This document shows, piece after piece, positions 50,739 to 58,317 of a stretch of 64,000 nt of DNA. The position numbers were made by a program, and so were the translations under genes. The notes beneath the pieces were generated by a model, which made no database searches, was not told the DNA's origin, and saw only the letters and a program-made list of their open reading frames with translations. This stretch comes from JAWKIW01 sp046331175 (GTDB lineage Bacteria; Actinomycetota; Acidimicrobiia; Acidimicrobiales; Acidimicrobilacustridaceae): contig JAXLRI010000003.1 in the NCBI GenBank assembly GCA_046331175.1, positions 620,001-684,000 of the forward strand, written 5' to 3'. Within the stretch, counting starts at the first letter, position 1. Each line of letters begins with the position of its first letter.

Positions 50739-51943
50739 ACCGCCCGGTCGGCGCGACCGGCTCGCGCTCGACGCGCGGGCACAACCTCGGCGTGGTGTTG
50801 CAGGCCCTGCACCGGCGGCCCTCCTCGCGCGCCGAGCTGGCGGTGCGCACGGGGCTGACCAAGGCCACCGTGTCGGCGCTGGTGGCCGAGCTGCTCACCG
50901 CCGGGCTCGTCGACGAGAGCCCCGACCCCGTCCCCACCCGCACCGGCCGGCCGCCGGTCCTCGTGCAGCTGTCGGGTCGTCGGGTCGCCGCCCTGGGGCT
51001 GGAGCTGGCACCCGACGGCTGCCGGGCGATCGTCGTGGACCTGGCCGGCGCCGTGCGCCACGACGCGACGGCCACGGGGCCCCCGTCCGCGGACCCCGTG
51101 GCCGCGGCCCGCTCGTTGGCCAGCCTCGCCCGAGGGGCGCAGCGGGCGGCGACCGCTGCGGGGCTGCTGGTGGCCGGGACGGTGGTGGCCGTGCCCGGTC
51201 TCGTGGACGAGGGGGGTCGGGCGGTGCTCAGCGCACCGAACCTGGGCTGGCACGACGTCGCCCTGGCCACGCGCCTGGAGCGGTCGCTCGGCGCCGACCC
51301 GGGCTCGGTGCGGCTCGACAACGAGGCCAACCTCGCCGCCCTCGCCCACGTGGGTCGGGTGCTGGCCCCCGAGGCCGACCTGGTCGTGGTGTCGGCGGGG
51401 GTCGGCGTCGGCGCCGGCGTGGTGCTCGGCGGCCGGCTGTTCCGTGGCGCCCACGGCTTCGGTGGGGAGCTCGGGCACCTCGTCGTCGACCCGTCCGGGC
51501 GGCGGTGCCGGTGCGGGAACCGCGGCTGCCTGGAGACCGTCGTCGGGCTCCGCCACGTCCTGCGCGCCGCCGGCGTCAGGGCGGGGACCGATCCCGAGAT
51601 GGCGCTCAGGCGCGTCGTCGCCCGTCTGGCCGCCGGCGACGTCCGGGCCCGGGACGCGCTCGACCAGGTCGCCCTGGCGCTCACCGATGGGCTGGCCGCG
51701 GCCGTCGACCTGCTCGACCCCGATGCCGTCGTCCTCGCCGGGTGGCCGGTCGCGGTGGCCGACCACCTGCTCCCCCGCCTCGAGCGGGACGTGACCCGGC
51801 GGGTCCTCGGCGCTCGGGTGGCGGGCGTGCGCCTGGTGCCGTCACCGCTCGGCGATCGCGCCGCGGTGGCCGGTGCGGCGCGGGTCACCCTCGACCGCGT
51901 GCTCGAGGACCCGCTCGCCGTCGTGCGGGCCGGCGTCGGCTGA
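50735..51943 (+). CDS. ROK-family transcriptional repressor (XylR-like)
   Basis: A 402-residue regulator. Residues 15-75 are a winged helix (LGVVLQALHRRPSSRAELAVRTGLTKATVSALVAELL is the recognition region); residues 85-395 form the ROK sugar-kinase-like fold with GVGVGAGVVLGGRLFRGA and the zinc-binding block GHLVVDPSGRRCRCGNRGCLE (His and three Cys). It should repress xylA and the GH3 gene and respond to xylose. The GTGA overlap with xylA shows co-transcription, so it would autoregulate. Confidence 0.92.
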   Translation: MNRPVGATGSRSTRGHNLGVVLQALHRRPSSRAELAVRTGLTKATVSALVAELLTAGLVDESPDPVPTRTGRPPVLVQLSGRRVAALGLELAPDGCRAIVVDLAGAVRHDATATGPPSADPVAAARSLASLARGAQRAATAAGLLVAGTVVAVPGLVDEGGRAVLSAPNLGWHDVALATRLERSLGADPGSVRLDNEANLAALAHVGRVLAPEADLVVVSAGVGVGAGVVLGGRLFRGAHGFGGELGHLVVDPSGRRCRCGNRGCLETVVGLRHVLRAAGVRAGTDPEMALRRVVARLAAGDVRARDALDQVALALTDGLAAAVDLLDPDAVVLAGWPVAVADHLLPRLERDVTRRVLGARVAGVRLVPSPLGDRAAVAGAARVTLDRVLEDPLAVVRAGVG

Positions 51944-51954
51944 GGCCGACCGGG

Positions 51955-52314
51955 TCAGGGGCCGAGGTCGATGGCGACCGGGAGCGCGGTCTCGCGCCAG
52001 GAGGTCAGATCGCCGCCGGTGCGGGGCTGGTACTTGGCGAAGACCAGGCGGCGGGCGGCGGCGTCCTCGGCGTCGCCGGGCCCGATCACCCGGCCGTGGG
52101 CGGGCTGCGGCTCGGCCTCGCGCCGGCCCACCCGCACGGTGCAGGCGGCGTCGGCCTCGAGGTTGCGCACCCAGTCCGACGAGCGACCCGCCCCGGCGAG
52201 CAGGTAGAGGGTGCACGGGCGCTCGTCGTCGGCGGCGAACCAGATCTCGATCTCGTGGGGGCGCCCGCTGCGCCGCCCCGTCGTCGTCAGGTAGCAGAAG
52301 TCGTCGTCGGCCAC
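51955..52314 (-). CDS. Deazaflavin-dependent nitroreductase-family protein (Ddn-like)
   Basis: A 119-residue split-barrel protein. YLTTTGRRSGRPHEIEIWF and LYLLAGAGRSSDWVRNLEADAACTVRVG are the signature of the F420-dependent Ddn/FDOR family of actinobacteria. It may reduce quinones or other substrates with F420H2; binding of F420 rather than FMN is inferred from family. TAGCGT lies six bases before the GTG. Confidence 0.87.
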   Translation of the reverse strand: MADDDFCYLTTTGRRSGRPHEIEIWFAADDERPCTLYLLAGAGRSSDWVRNLEADAACTVRVGRREAEPQPAHGRVIGPGDAEDAAARRLVFAKYQPRTGGDLTSWRETALPVAIDLGP

Positions 52315-52346
52315 AGCCGAACGCTACCGAGGCCGACCGACCGTCC

Positions 52347-52414
52347 GGCTGCTCGGTCGGAGGCTGCTCGGTCGGAGGCTGCTCGGCCGACCGGCCGATC
52401 CGCCGGCCGATCCG
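52347..52414. repeat. Short tandem repeats between divergent genes
   Basis: GGCTGCTCGGTCGGA occurs twice in tandem (52347, 52362), then as a diverged 14-base copy (52377), followed by two 12-bp units CCGGCCGATCCG (52391, 52403). There is no open gene here; it separates the Ddn-like and ABM genes. Confidence 0.8.
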
Positions 52415-52520
52415 CCGACGCCGGTCCCGCCGAACCCCGTCCCGCCATCGCTGCGTGCCTCGTCTGGCATGCTCGGGACCTGGTCGAGCCCCATCCGACC
52501 CGGACCGCCGAGGAGCCCCC

Positions 52521-52820
52521 GTGATCGTCGTCAAGGCCACCGCCCGCATCAAGCCCGGCAAGCGCGACGAGGCCGTCGCCGCCGCGCTGACGATGGCCGC
52601 GGCCACCGAGGCCGAACCCGGCAACATCTCCTACACGTTCTCCCAGGACCTGGCCGACCCCGACGTCTTCCACCTCTTCGAGGAGTGGGAGGACGAGGCA
52701 TCCCTGCTGGAGCACTTCGGGCTGCCGCACATGGCCGAGTTCGTGGTGGCCCTCGGCGACGTCCTCGACGGCGACATGCCCACCACCAAGTACGTCGTCG
52801 CCTCCCACGGCCCGCTGTGA
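52521..52820 (+). CDS. Antibiotic-biosynthesis-monooxygenase (ABM) domain protein
   Basis: A 99-residue ABM-fold protein (YgiN-like). VKATARIKPGKRDEAVAAAL, EPGNISYTFSQDLADPDVFHLFEEWEDEASLLEHF and the H-M-A-EF end are typical. Such dimers act as quinol or cofactor-free monooxygenases, or as heme/ligand-binding proteins. The GTG has AGGAG five bases upstream. It is followed five bases later by the MatB-like gene. Confidence 0.88.
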   Translation: MIVVKATARIKPGKRDEAVAAALTMAAATEAEPGNISYTFSQDLADPDVFHLFEEWEDEASLLEHFGLPHMAEFVVALGDVLDGDMPTTKYVVASHGPL

Positions 52821-52824
52821 CCCG

Positions 52825-54345
52825 GTGGCGTCGGTGAACCACCCGCCGCTGCTCGCCGGGCTCACCACCGACGGCGTCGCCGTCCACGTCGGGGGCGAGG
52901 CGCGGGTCGGCCCGTCGCTGCGGGCCGCGGTGGCGGCGGTGGCCGCCGAGGTCGTCGACCGGCGGGCCGAGCGGGTGCTCGTGCCGACCCGCCCCGACCT
53001 CGCCACCGTGCTGGCCGTCCTCGGCGGCCTGGCCGCCGGTGCGCTGGTCGTGCCCGTCGACGGGCACGGGGGCGAGCGCGAGCTGGGCCACCAGGTGGCC
53101 GACGCCGATCCCGACCTCGTCCTGCTGCCGGCCGGGGCCGGGCTGGCCGATCCGCTGACGGGACGGGCCGTCGTCGTCGTCGATCCCGACGCCCTGCCCA
53201 CCGATCCGTCGGCCGTGGCTGATCCACCGCCGGAGCCCGATCCCGAGCACCCGGCCCTGGTCATCTACACGTCGGGGACCACCGGGCCGCCCAAGGGCGC
53301 CGTGCTGTCCCGACGGGCCCTGGCCTTCGACCTCGACGCCCTCGCCGCCGTGTGGGAGCAGACCACCGGCGACACGCTCGTGCACTCGCTGCCGCTGTAC
53401 CACGTCCACGGGTTGGTGCTCGGGGTGCTCGGGCCGGTCCGCCTCGGCGCCCGCCTGCGCCACACCGGGCGCTTCTCCCCCGCGGCCGTCGCCGACGCCC
53501 TCGCCCTGGGAGCCGTCGACGGCCCCACCGTGGTGTTCGGCGTCCCGACGCTCTACGCCCGGATGGCCGACGCCCTCGACGCCGACGCCGACGACGACGT
53601 GGCCGAGCGCCTGGCCCGTGGCCTCGCCGAGGCCCGGCTCCTCGTGAGCGGCTCGGCCGGCCTGCCGGCGCCGGTCGCCGCCCGCCTGCAGGCCCGGACC
53701 GGCCAGGTGGTCGTCGAGCGCTACGGGATGACCGAGACCTGCATCGTCACCGCCGTCCCCGCCGCCGACCGGCGCATCGGGACGGTCGGTCCGCCCCTGC
53801 CCGGGACCGAGATCCGGGTGGTGGACGAGTCCGGGGTCGAGGTGCCCCGCGACGGCGCCACCATGGGCGAGCTCCGGGTCCGGACGCCGTCGGCCTTCTC
53901 CGGCTACCGCAACCGGGCCGACGCCACCGCCGCCCTGGTCGACCCCGACCGCTGGTTCCACACCGGCGACCTCGCCACCGTCGATGCCGACGGGTGGCTG
54001 CGGATCGTGGGCCGGCGGGCCACCGACCTGATCAAGAGCGGCGGGTTCAAGATCGGGGCCGGCGAGGTGGAGGCGGCGCTGCTCGACCACCCGGCGGTGG
54101 CCGAGGCCGCCGTCAAGGGCCTGCCCGACGACGACCTCGGCGAGCGGGTGGCCGCCTGGGTCGTGCTCCGCCCTGGCACGTCGGCGACCGGTGACGAGCT
54201 GGCTGCCCATGTGGGTGACGTGCTCGTCGCCCACAAGCGACCGCGCACCGTGTTCCTCGTCGACGCTCTGCCCCGCAACGCCATGGGCAAGGTGCGCAAG
54301 TCCGACCTGCCCGACGACCTGCCCGACGAGCTGCGACCGGCCTGA
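52825..54345 (+). CDS. Malonyl-CoA synthetase-like ligase (MatB-like, AMP-binding)
   Basis: A 506-residue adenylate-forming enzyme. A3 is YTSGTTGPPKGAVLS; LPLYHVHGLVLGVLG and GRRATDLIKSGGFKIGAGEVE are close to MatB; the A10 lysine is in LPRNAMGKVRKSDL. MatB makes malonyl- or methylmalonyl-CoA from the free acid. A long-chain acyl substrate cannot be excluded. It overlaps no gene but directly follows the ABM gene. The last codons (Asp-Glu-Leu-Arg-Pro-Ala-stop) are one unit of a 19-bp tandem repeat that continues past the stop. The supply of malonyl-CoA could feed the distant acyl cassette, but nothing links them directly. Confidence 0.78.
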   Translation: MASVNHPPLLAGLTTDGVAVHVGGEARVGPSLRAAVAAVAAEVVDRRAERVLVPTRPDLATVLAVLGGLAAGALVVPVDGHGGERELGHQVADADPDLVLLPAGAGLADPLTGRAVVVVDPDALPTDPSAVADPPPEPDPEHPALVIYTSGTTGPPKGAVLSRRALAFDLDALAAVWEQTTGDTLVHSLPLYHVHGLVLGVLGPVRLGARLRHTGRFSPAAVADALALGAVDGPTVVFGVPTLYARMADALDADADDDVAERLARGLAEARLLVSGSAGLPAPVAARLQARTGQVVVERYGMTETCIVTAVPAADRRIGTVGPPLPGTEIRVVDESGVEVPRDGATMGELRVRTPSAFSGYRNRADATAALVDPDRWFHTGDLATVDADGWLRIVGRRATDLIKSGGFKIGAGEVEAALLDHPAVAEAAVKGLPDDDLGERVAAWVVLRPGTSATGDELAAHVGDVLVAHKRPRTVFLVDALPRNAMGKVRKSDLPDDLPDELRPA

Positions 54346-54381
54346 CGAGCTGCGACCGGCCTGACGAGCTGCGGCCGGCCC
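54325..54381 (+). repeat. 19-bp tandem repeat spanning the MatB-like stop codon
   Basis: GACGAGCTGCGACCGGCCT occurs at 54325 and 54344, with a third diverged copy at 54363. The stop codon falls at the junction of units 1 and 2, so units 2-3 are non-coding copies of the last codons. Confidence 0.85.
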
Positions 54382-54414
54382 GGGCGGTCAGGGCGGTCAT
54401 GCCGGCCAGGGCGG

Positions 54415-55713
54415 TCAGGTCGCGAACTCGCCGATCACACCGGAGGCGTCGGGCGTGAGGTCGAGCACCGCGGCCCCACCCGAGGTGGTGCGGCCCTTGG
54501 TGGGCAGCCCCCGTGGCTCGGGGTTGAACGATCGCAGCCGCCAGGCCAGGCCGAGGGCGTCGAAGAACGTCAGGGTGTTGTCGATCTTGAGCCCCTCACC
54601 GAGCGTGGAGGACACCGAGACGACGGTGAAGGGGTTCTTGGTGTTGCCGATCTTCGACATCAGCGCCTTGAGGAAGACCTGCTGGCGCTTGACCCGGCCG
54701 AGGTCGGCAGTGGGGTCCTCGCGGTACCTGCCGTCGATCTGCTCCTCGAAGTGCCGCGACCGGACGTAGGCGAGCCCCTGCTCCCCGTCGAGGTGGTTGA
54801 CCCCCGGGTTGTCGATGTAGAGGCCGGAGTTCTCGTCGCGCGTCGGGTGGTCGAAGGTGACGTCGATGCCGCCGACGGCGTCGATGAGGCGGGCGAAGCT
54901 GACGAAGTTGATCTCGAGGTAGTGCTGCACGGGGATGCCGAGGTTCTGCACGGCCCGGATCAGCTGGGCCGGACCGGACTGGTACACGGCGTTGAGGCGA
55001 CCCATCTCACCGGTCTTGGGGTTCTTCACGTAGAGGTCGCGCGGGATCGACAGGAGCATGGTGCGGTCCTTCTCGACCCGCATGACCATGATCGTGTCGG
55101 TGCGGATGCTGTCGCCGCCCGGCGCGCCCGGGCCGAGGAAGGCCGACGCGTTGGGATCGTCGGCCTTGATGCCCTCGCGGGAGTCGGTCCCGACGATGAG
55201 GTAGTTGGTGCCGCCGGGGGTGGGCTTGGAGAGCACCGCGGCGACGTCGACGCGGGGGATGCGGCTGAACTGCCACCAGCCGAAGGCGAAGAGCCCGACC
55301 ACGACGAACACGACGAAGGCGAGCGCGCCGGCGAGCAGGCGCTTGGCCAGCCGGGCGTTGGCCCCCGGCGGTCGTGGTGACCGGGCCGGCCCGGCCGGGC
55401 GGTCGGGGGGCGTCGGTGGTCTCGGCGGAGCCGGACGGGCCGGGGGTGCGGGCCGGGCCGACGGCCCGGGCGGCGCCGGCGCGGCGGAGGCCGATCCGGC
55501 GGCACGACCCCGGGCGGCGGCCGCCTCGGCCTCAGGACCGATGACGACGTGGCGGCGCCCGCCACCCGACCGGGACGACGGGGCCGCCGGGGACGTCGAC
55601 GGCGGTGGCGGTGGGGCTTGGGCCGGGGGCGGGTCGGCCGGGGCGTCGACGGGGACGAACGCACCGCGCTCGGGGTCCCATCGCACGCGCCCGGACGGGC
55701 TGGATCCGGCCAT
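54415..55713 (-). CDS. LytR-CpsA-Psr (LCP) family protein
   Basis: A 432-residue protein that should attach undecaprenyl-linked glycans to peptidoglycan. Residues 1-125 form a Pro/Ala-rich cytoplasmic region opening with RVRWDPERGAFVP; one helix spans about 126-147; the extracytoplasmic LCP domain has LIVGTDSREG, DSIRTDTIMVMRV (pyrophosphate-binding Asp/Arg), LLSIPRDLYV and AYVRSRHFEE. It is the natural partner of the glycan-synthesis genes at 13-22 kb. The ATG has CAGGCT six bases upstream and no ribosome binding site; the frame open beyond it is spurious. Confidence 0.92.
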   Translation of the reverse strand: MAGSSPSGRVRWDPERGAFVPVDAPADPPPAQAPPPPPSTSPAAPSSRSGGGRRHVVIGPEAEAAAARGRAAGSASAAPAPPGPSARPAPPARPAPPRPPTPPDRPAGPARSPRPPGANARLAKRLLAGALAFVVFVVVGLFAFGWWQFSRIPRVDVAAVLSKPTPGGTNYLIVGTDSREGIKADDPNASAFLGPGAPGGDSIRTDTIMVMRVEKDRTMLLSIPRDLYVKNPKTGEMGRLNAVYQSGPAQLIRAVQNLGIPVQHYLEINFVSFARLIDAVGGIDVTFDHPTRDENSGLYIDNPGVNHLDGEQGLAYVRSRHFEEQIDGRYREDPTADLGRVKRQQVFLKALMSKIGNTKNPFTVVSVSSTLGEGLKIDNTLTFFDALGLAWRLRSFNPEPRGLPTKGRTTSGGAAVLDLTPDASGVIGEFAT

Positions 55714-55719
55714 CGGGAG

Positions 55720-55725
55720 AGCCTG
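55720..55725 (-). promoter_or_regulatory. -10 hexamer CAGGCT of the LCP gene
   Basis: CAGGCT, six bases, ATG. The identical hexamer and spacing occur at the DUF5685-like gene (61332-61337), suggesting a shared leaderless promoter type. Confidence 0.5.
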
Positions 55726-55791
55726 ACACACCGACCGCGCCGGGCTTACGCACCCCGACCGGCCATCGGTCACGTGGGTGGCGAGGTCCCC

Positions 55792-55797
55792 TAGGCT
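55792..55797 (+). promoter_or_regulatory. -10 hexamer TAGGCT of the channel gene
   Basis: TAGGCT, six bases, GTG. It faces the CAGGCT hexamer of the LCP gene about 70 bp away. Confidence 0.6.
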
Positions 55798-55803
55798 CGG
55801 CCC

Positions 55804-58068
55804 GTGCAGGACGGCGTCGAGGGCGGAGCGGCTCGAGCGACTCGAGCGGTCCGGACCGAGGACGATCCTCGCCAGGCGGCCCTGCGGTGGATGGACGGCT
55901 GGGTCGACCCGGTCCTGATCCTGCTGGCGCTGTGCTCGATCCCGCTGCTGATCATCCAGACCGGCGACCCGTCGGTGGACGATCAGCGCTACGTGAGCGT
56001 CGGCAACTGGTTCGTGTGGGGCGCGTTCACCGTGAACTTCGTCGTGCGCGTCGCCCTGAGCCGCGATCGGACCCACGAGGTGCGCCGCCTGGCGTGGGAC
56101 CTCGTCCTGATCGTCGGCCAGCCCCTGATCGCCATCGGGCCCCGCAAGGCCGAGGCCGGCCTCGCCCTCATCCGCCTCGTCCCGATCGTCTCGCGGGCGC
56201 TGCGGCGGGGGATCCTGTTCCGGCGCACCGGCCACCAGCTCCGGCACCACCCCCTGCGGGTCGTGGCCCTGGTCGTGCCCTTCGTGTGGCTCCTGTCGGC
56301 CGCCATCGAGTGGCGGCTCGAGCAGGAGGGGAACATCACCACGGTGACCGACGCGCTCTGGTGGGCCTCGGCCACGCTGACCACCGTCGGCTACGGCGAC
56401 GTGGCCCCCAAGACGCTCCCCGGGCGCGGCGTCGCGGTGCTGACCATGCTCATCGGCATCGGCATGTTCTCGATCGTGACCGCCAAGCTGGCCGAGCTGC
56501 TGCTGCTCGAACGGCTGCGCCCGCCCCGCCACGACGTCGTGGGACGCGACTTCACGCTGGTGCTCGGCTGGTCGCTGAAGGTCTTCACCATCGTCGACGA
56601 GCTGGTGACGGCCAACCGGAGCCGGCTCCACGCCGAGATCGTGATCCTCGCCGACGAGGACTCGACGACGATGTTCGACCAGATCACCAACCACGTGCCG
56701 GGGTTGGCGGGCTCGGGCACCGAGGTGGTGTGCCGGACCGGCCGCCCGAGCGACACCGCGGCCCTGGCCCGCTGCCGCCCCGACCTGGCCCGGGGGGTGG
56801 TCATCATCGACGACACCAACGAGGACGCGTCGGTCGTCCGGGCCCTCATGGCGCTGCTGCACGGCGGCACGCGACCTCCCGCCGGCGTGCCGATCGTGTG
56901 CGAGATCGACAACCCGGCCACCGCCACGGCCCTCGAGCTCGCCTACGGAACCGACATCTCGGTGGTGAACCCCACCCAGTTCATCGCCCGGACCACCGCC
57001 CAGGCCGCACTGTCGGCCGGTGTGGCCCGCACCTATGACGAGTTCCTCGGCTTCCGCGGCTCCGAGCTGTACGTCACGCCGGTGCCGGGGGTGGCCGGCC
57101 ACCGCGTGGACGAGCTCACGAACGGGTTCCCCACCAGCTGCCTCGTTGGGGTGCGGACCGCCGACGGCACCGTCGACCTGGCTCCGCCGCCCGACCTCGT
57201 CGTGGCCGACGGTGACCACCTCGTGCTCCTCGCCGAGGACGACAGCGCCATCGGCTTCACCGGGCCGGTGGACGCCGGTGCCCTGCCCACGCCGCCCGGG
57301 CCCCGCGGCCACACCGAGCCGCGTCGGGTCCTCGTGTTCGGCTGGAACGCCCTCGCGCCCTTCGTGGTCGACCAGCTCGACGACCTGGTCCCTGCCGGCT
57401 CCACCATCACCCTGGCGGTCGACCCCGCCGACGCCGAGGCCGCCCGCACGTGCCTCGACCATCCCCCGGCCCACTGCGAGGTGCAGGTGCGCGACGCCGT
57501 CGGCGCCGCCTACGCGGAGCTGGTCGAGGCGCTGGCCGAGGACGGCTGCGAGCACGCGGTGATCCTGTGCGACGCCCGCGACGTGTCGGTCGCCGAGGCC
57601 GACGCCCGGGCTCTGGTGCTCACCCTGCTCGTGCGCCAGGCGCTTCACCGCCGGGGCCACGACGCCACCGTGGTCACCCAGCTGCTCGACGAGCGCGACG
57701 TCGCCCTGATCCCGCCGGAGGCCGCCGGCGACTTCATCGTCAGCGATCGGTTGGTGGGCCTCCTGCTGGCCCAGCTCGTCGAGCAGGCCGAGGTCGACGC
57801 CGTGTTCCGCGACCTGCTGGACGTCGCCGGCGCCGAGGCGTACTGCAAGCCCGCCGGCTGGTACGTCGTGCCGGGGGCGCCGGTGCGCTTCGCCGACCTG
57901 GCGGCGGTGGCGGCCGCCCAGGGCGAGGCCGCGCTGGGCTGGCGGGTCAAGGCCGAGTCCCACGACGAGGCGCTGGCCTTCGGGATGCACCTCAACCCGC
58001 CCAAGGACGCGCTCGTCACCCTGGCGGCCGACGACCAGGTGGTGGTGCTGGCCGACCAGCCGGCCTGA
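55804..58068 (+). CDS. Potassium channel fused to tandem RCK-like (CASTOR/POLLUX-type) domains
   Basis: A 754-residue protein. Residues about 30-240 form a six-helix channel: four helices with an Arg-containing fourth (LIRLVPIVSRALRRG), a pore loop with selectivity filter TTVGYGD (193-199), and an inner helix. Residues about 260-490 and 500-754 are two RCK/TrkA-N-like regions (FTLVLGWSLKVFTIVDEL; RRVLVFGWNALAPFVVDQL), each opening with a Rossmann-like Gly strand, the plan of CASTOR/POLLUX/DMI1-like channels. Ion flux gated by ligand or redox state is inferred. CASTOR/POLLUX pores in plants carry a different filter, while here the filter is the K+ consensus. Confidence 0.87.
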   Translation: MQDGVEGGAARATRAVRTEDDPRQAALRWMDGWVDPVLILLALCSIPLLIIQTGDPSVDDQRYVSVGNWFVWGAFTVNFVVRVALSRDRTHEVRRLAWDLVLIVGQPLIAIGPRKAEAGLALIRLVPIVSRALRRGILFRRTGHQLRHHPLRVVALVVPFVWLLSAAIEWRLEQEGNITTVTDALWWASATLTTVGYGDVAPKTLPGRGVAVLTMLIGIGMFSIVTAKLAELLLLERLRPPRHDVVGRDFTLVLGWSLKVFTIVDELVTANRSRLHAEIVILADEDSTTMFDQITNHVPGLAGSGTEVVCRTGRPSDTAALARCRPDLARGVVIIDDTNEDASVVRALMALLHGGTRPPAGVPIVCEIDNPATATALELAYGTDISVVNPTQFIARTTAQAALSAGVARTYDEFLGFRGSELYVTPVPGVAGHRVDELTNGFPTSCLVGVRTADGTVDLAPPPDLVVADGDHLVLLAEDDSAIGFTGPVDAGALPTPPGPRGHTEPRRVLVFGWNALAPFVVDQLDDLVPAGSTITLAVDPADAEAARTCLDHPPAHCEVQVRDAVGAAYAELVEALAEDGCEHAVILCDARDVSVAEADARALVLTLLVRQALHRRGHDATVVTQLLDERDVALIPPEAAGDFIVSDRLVGLLLAQLVEQAEVDAVFRDLLDVAGAEAYCKPAGWYVVPGAPVRFADLAAVAAAQGEAALGWRVKAESHDEALAFGMHLNPPKDALVTLAADDQVVVLADQPA

Positions 58069-58081
58069 GCCGCACGCTTGC

Positions 58082-58257
58082 GCAGAGGTGCCGGGGCCGG
58101 CCGTCCTGCCGGGCTGCCTCGGTGGTCACCGCAGAAGTGCCGGGGCCGGCCGTCCTGCCGGGCTGCCTCGGTGGTCACCGCAGAAGTGCCGGGGCCGGCC
58201 GTCCTGCCGGGCTGCCTCGGTGGTCACCGCAGAAGTGCCGGGGCCGGCCGTCCTGGT
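58082..58257. repeat. 49-bp tandem repeat, about 3.6 copies
   Basis: Units start at 58082, 58131, 58180 and 58229 with a period of 49 bases and are almost identical (one G/A difference in the first). Each unit contains CCGGC-loop-GCCGG and GGTG-CACC inverted segments, so the RNA could form a hairpin series. It lies between two convergent genes and may act as a compound terminator. There are no spacers, so it is not a CRISPR array. Confidence 0.92.
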
Positions 58258-58317
58258 GGACGACCGGCCCAGGTCATGCCCCGGCCGTGGTCAACGGCGG
58301 CGGAGGGAGCGGATGAG

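Noticed and set aside
55714..57990. Leftward frame extending the LCP gene across the channel gene
   Set aside because: The plus strand carries an intact K+ channel with TVGYGD filter; the antisense frame shows no domain.
58082..58257. Possible CRISPR array
   Set aside because: Units are directly contiguous with no unique spacers and there are no cas genes.
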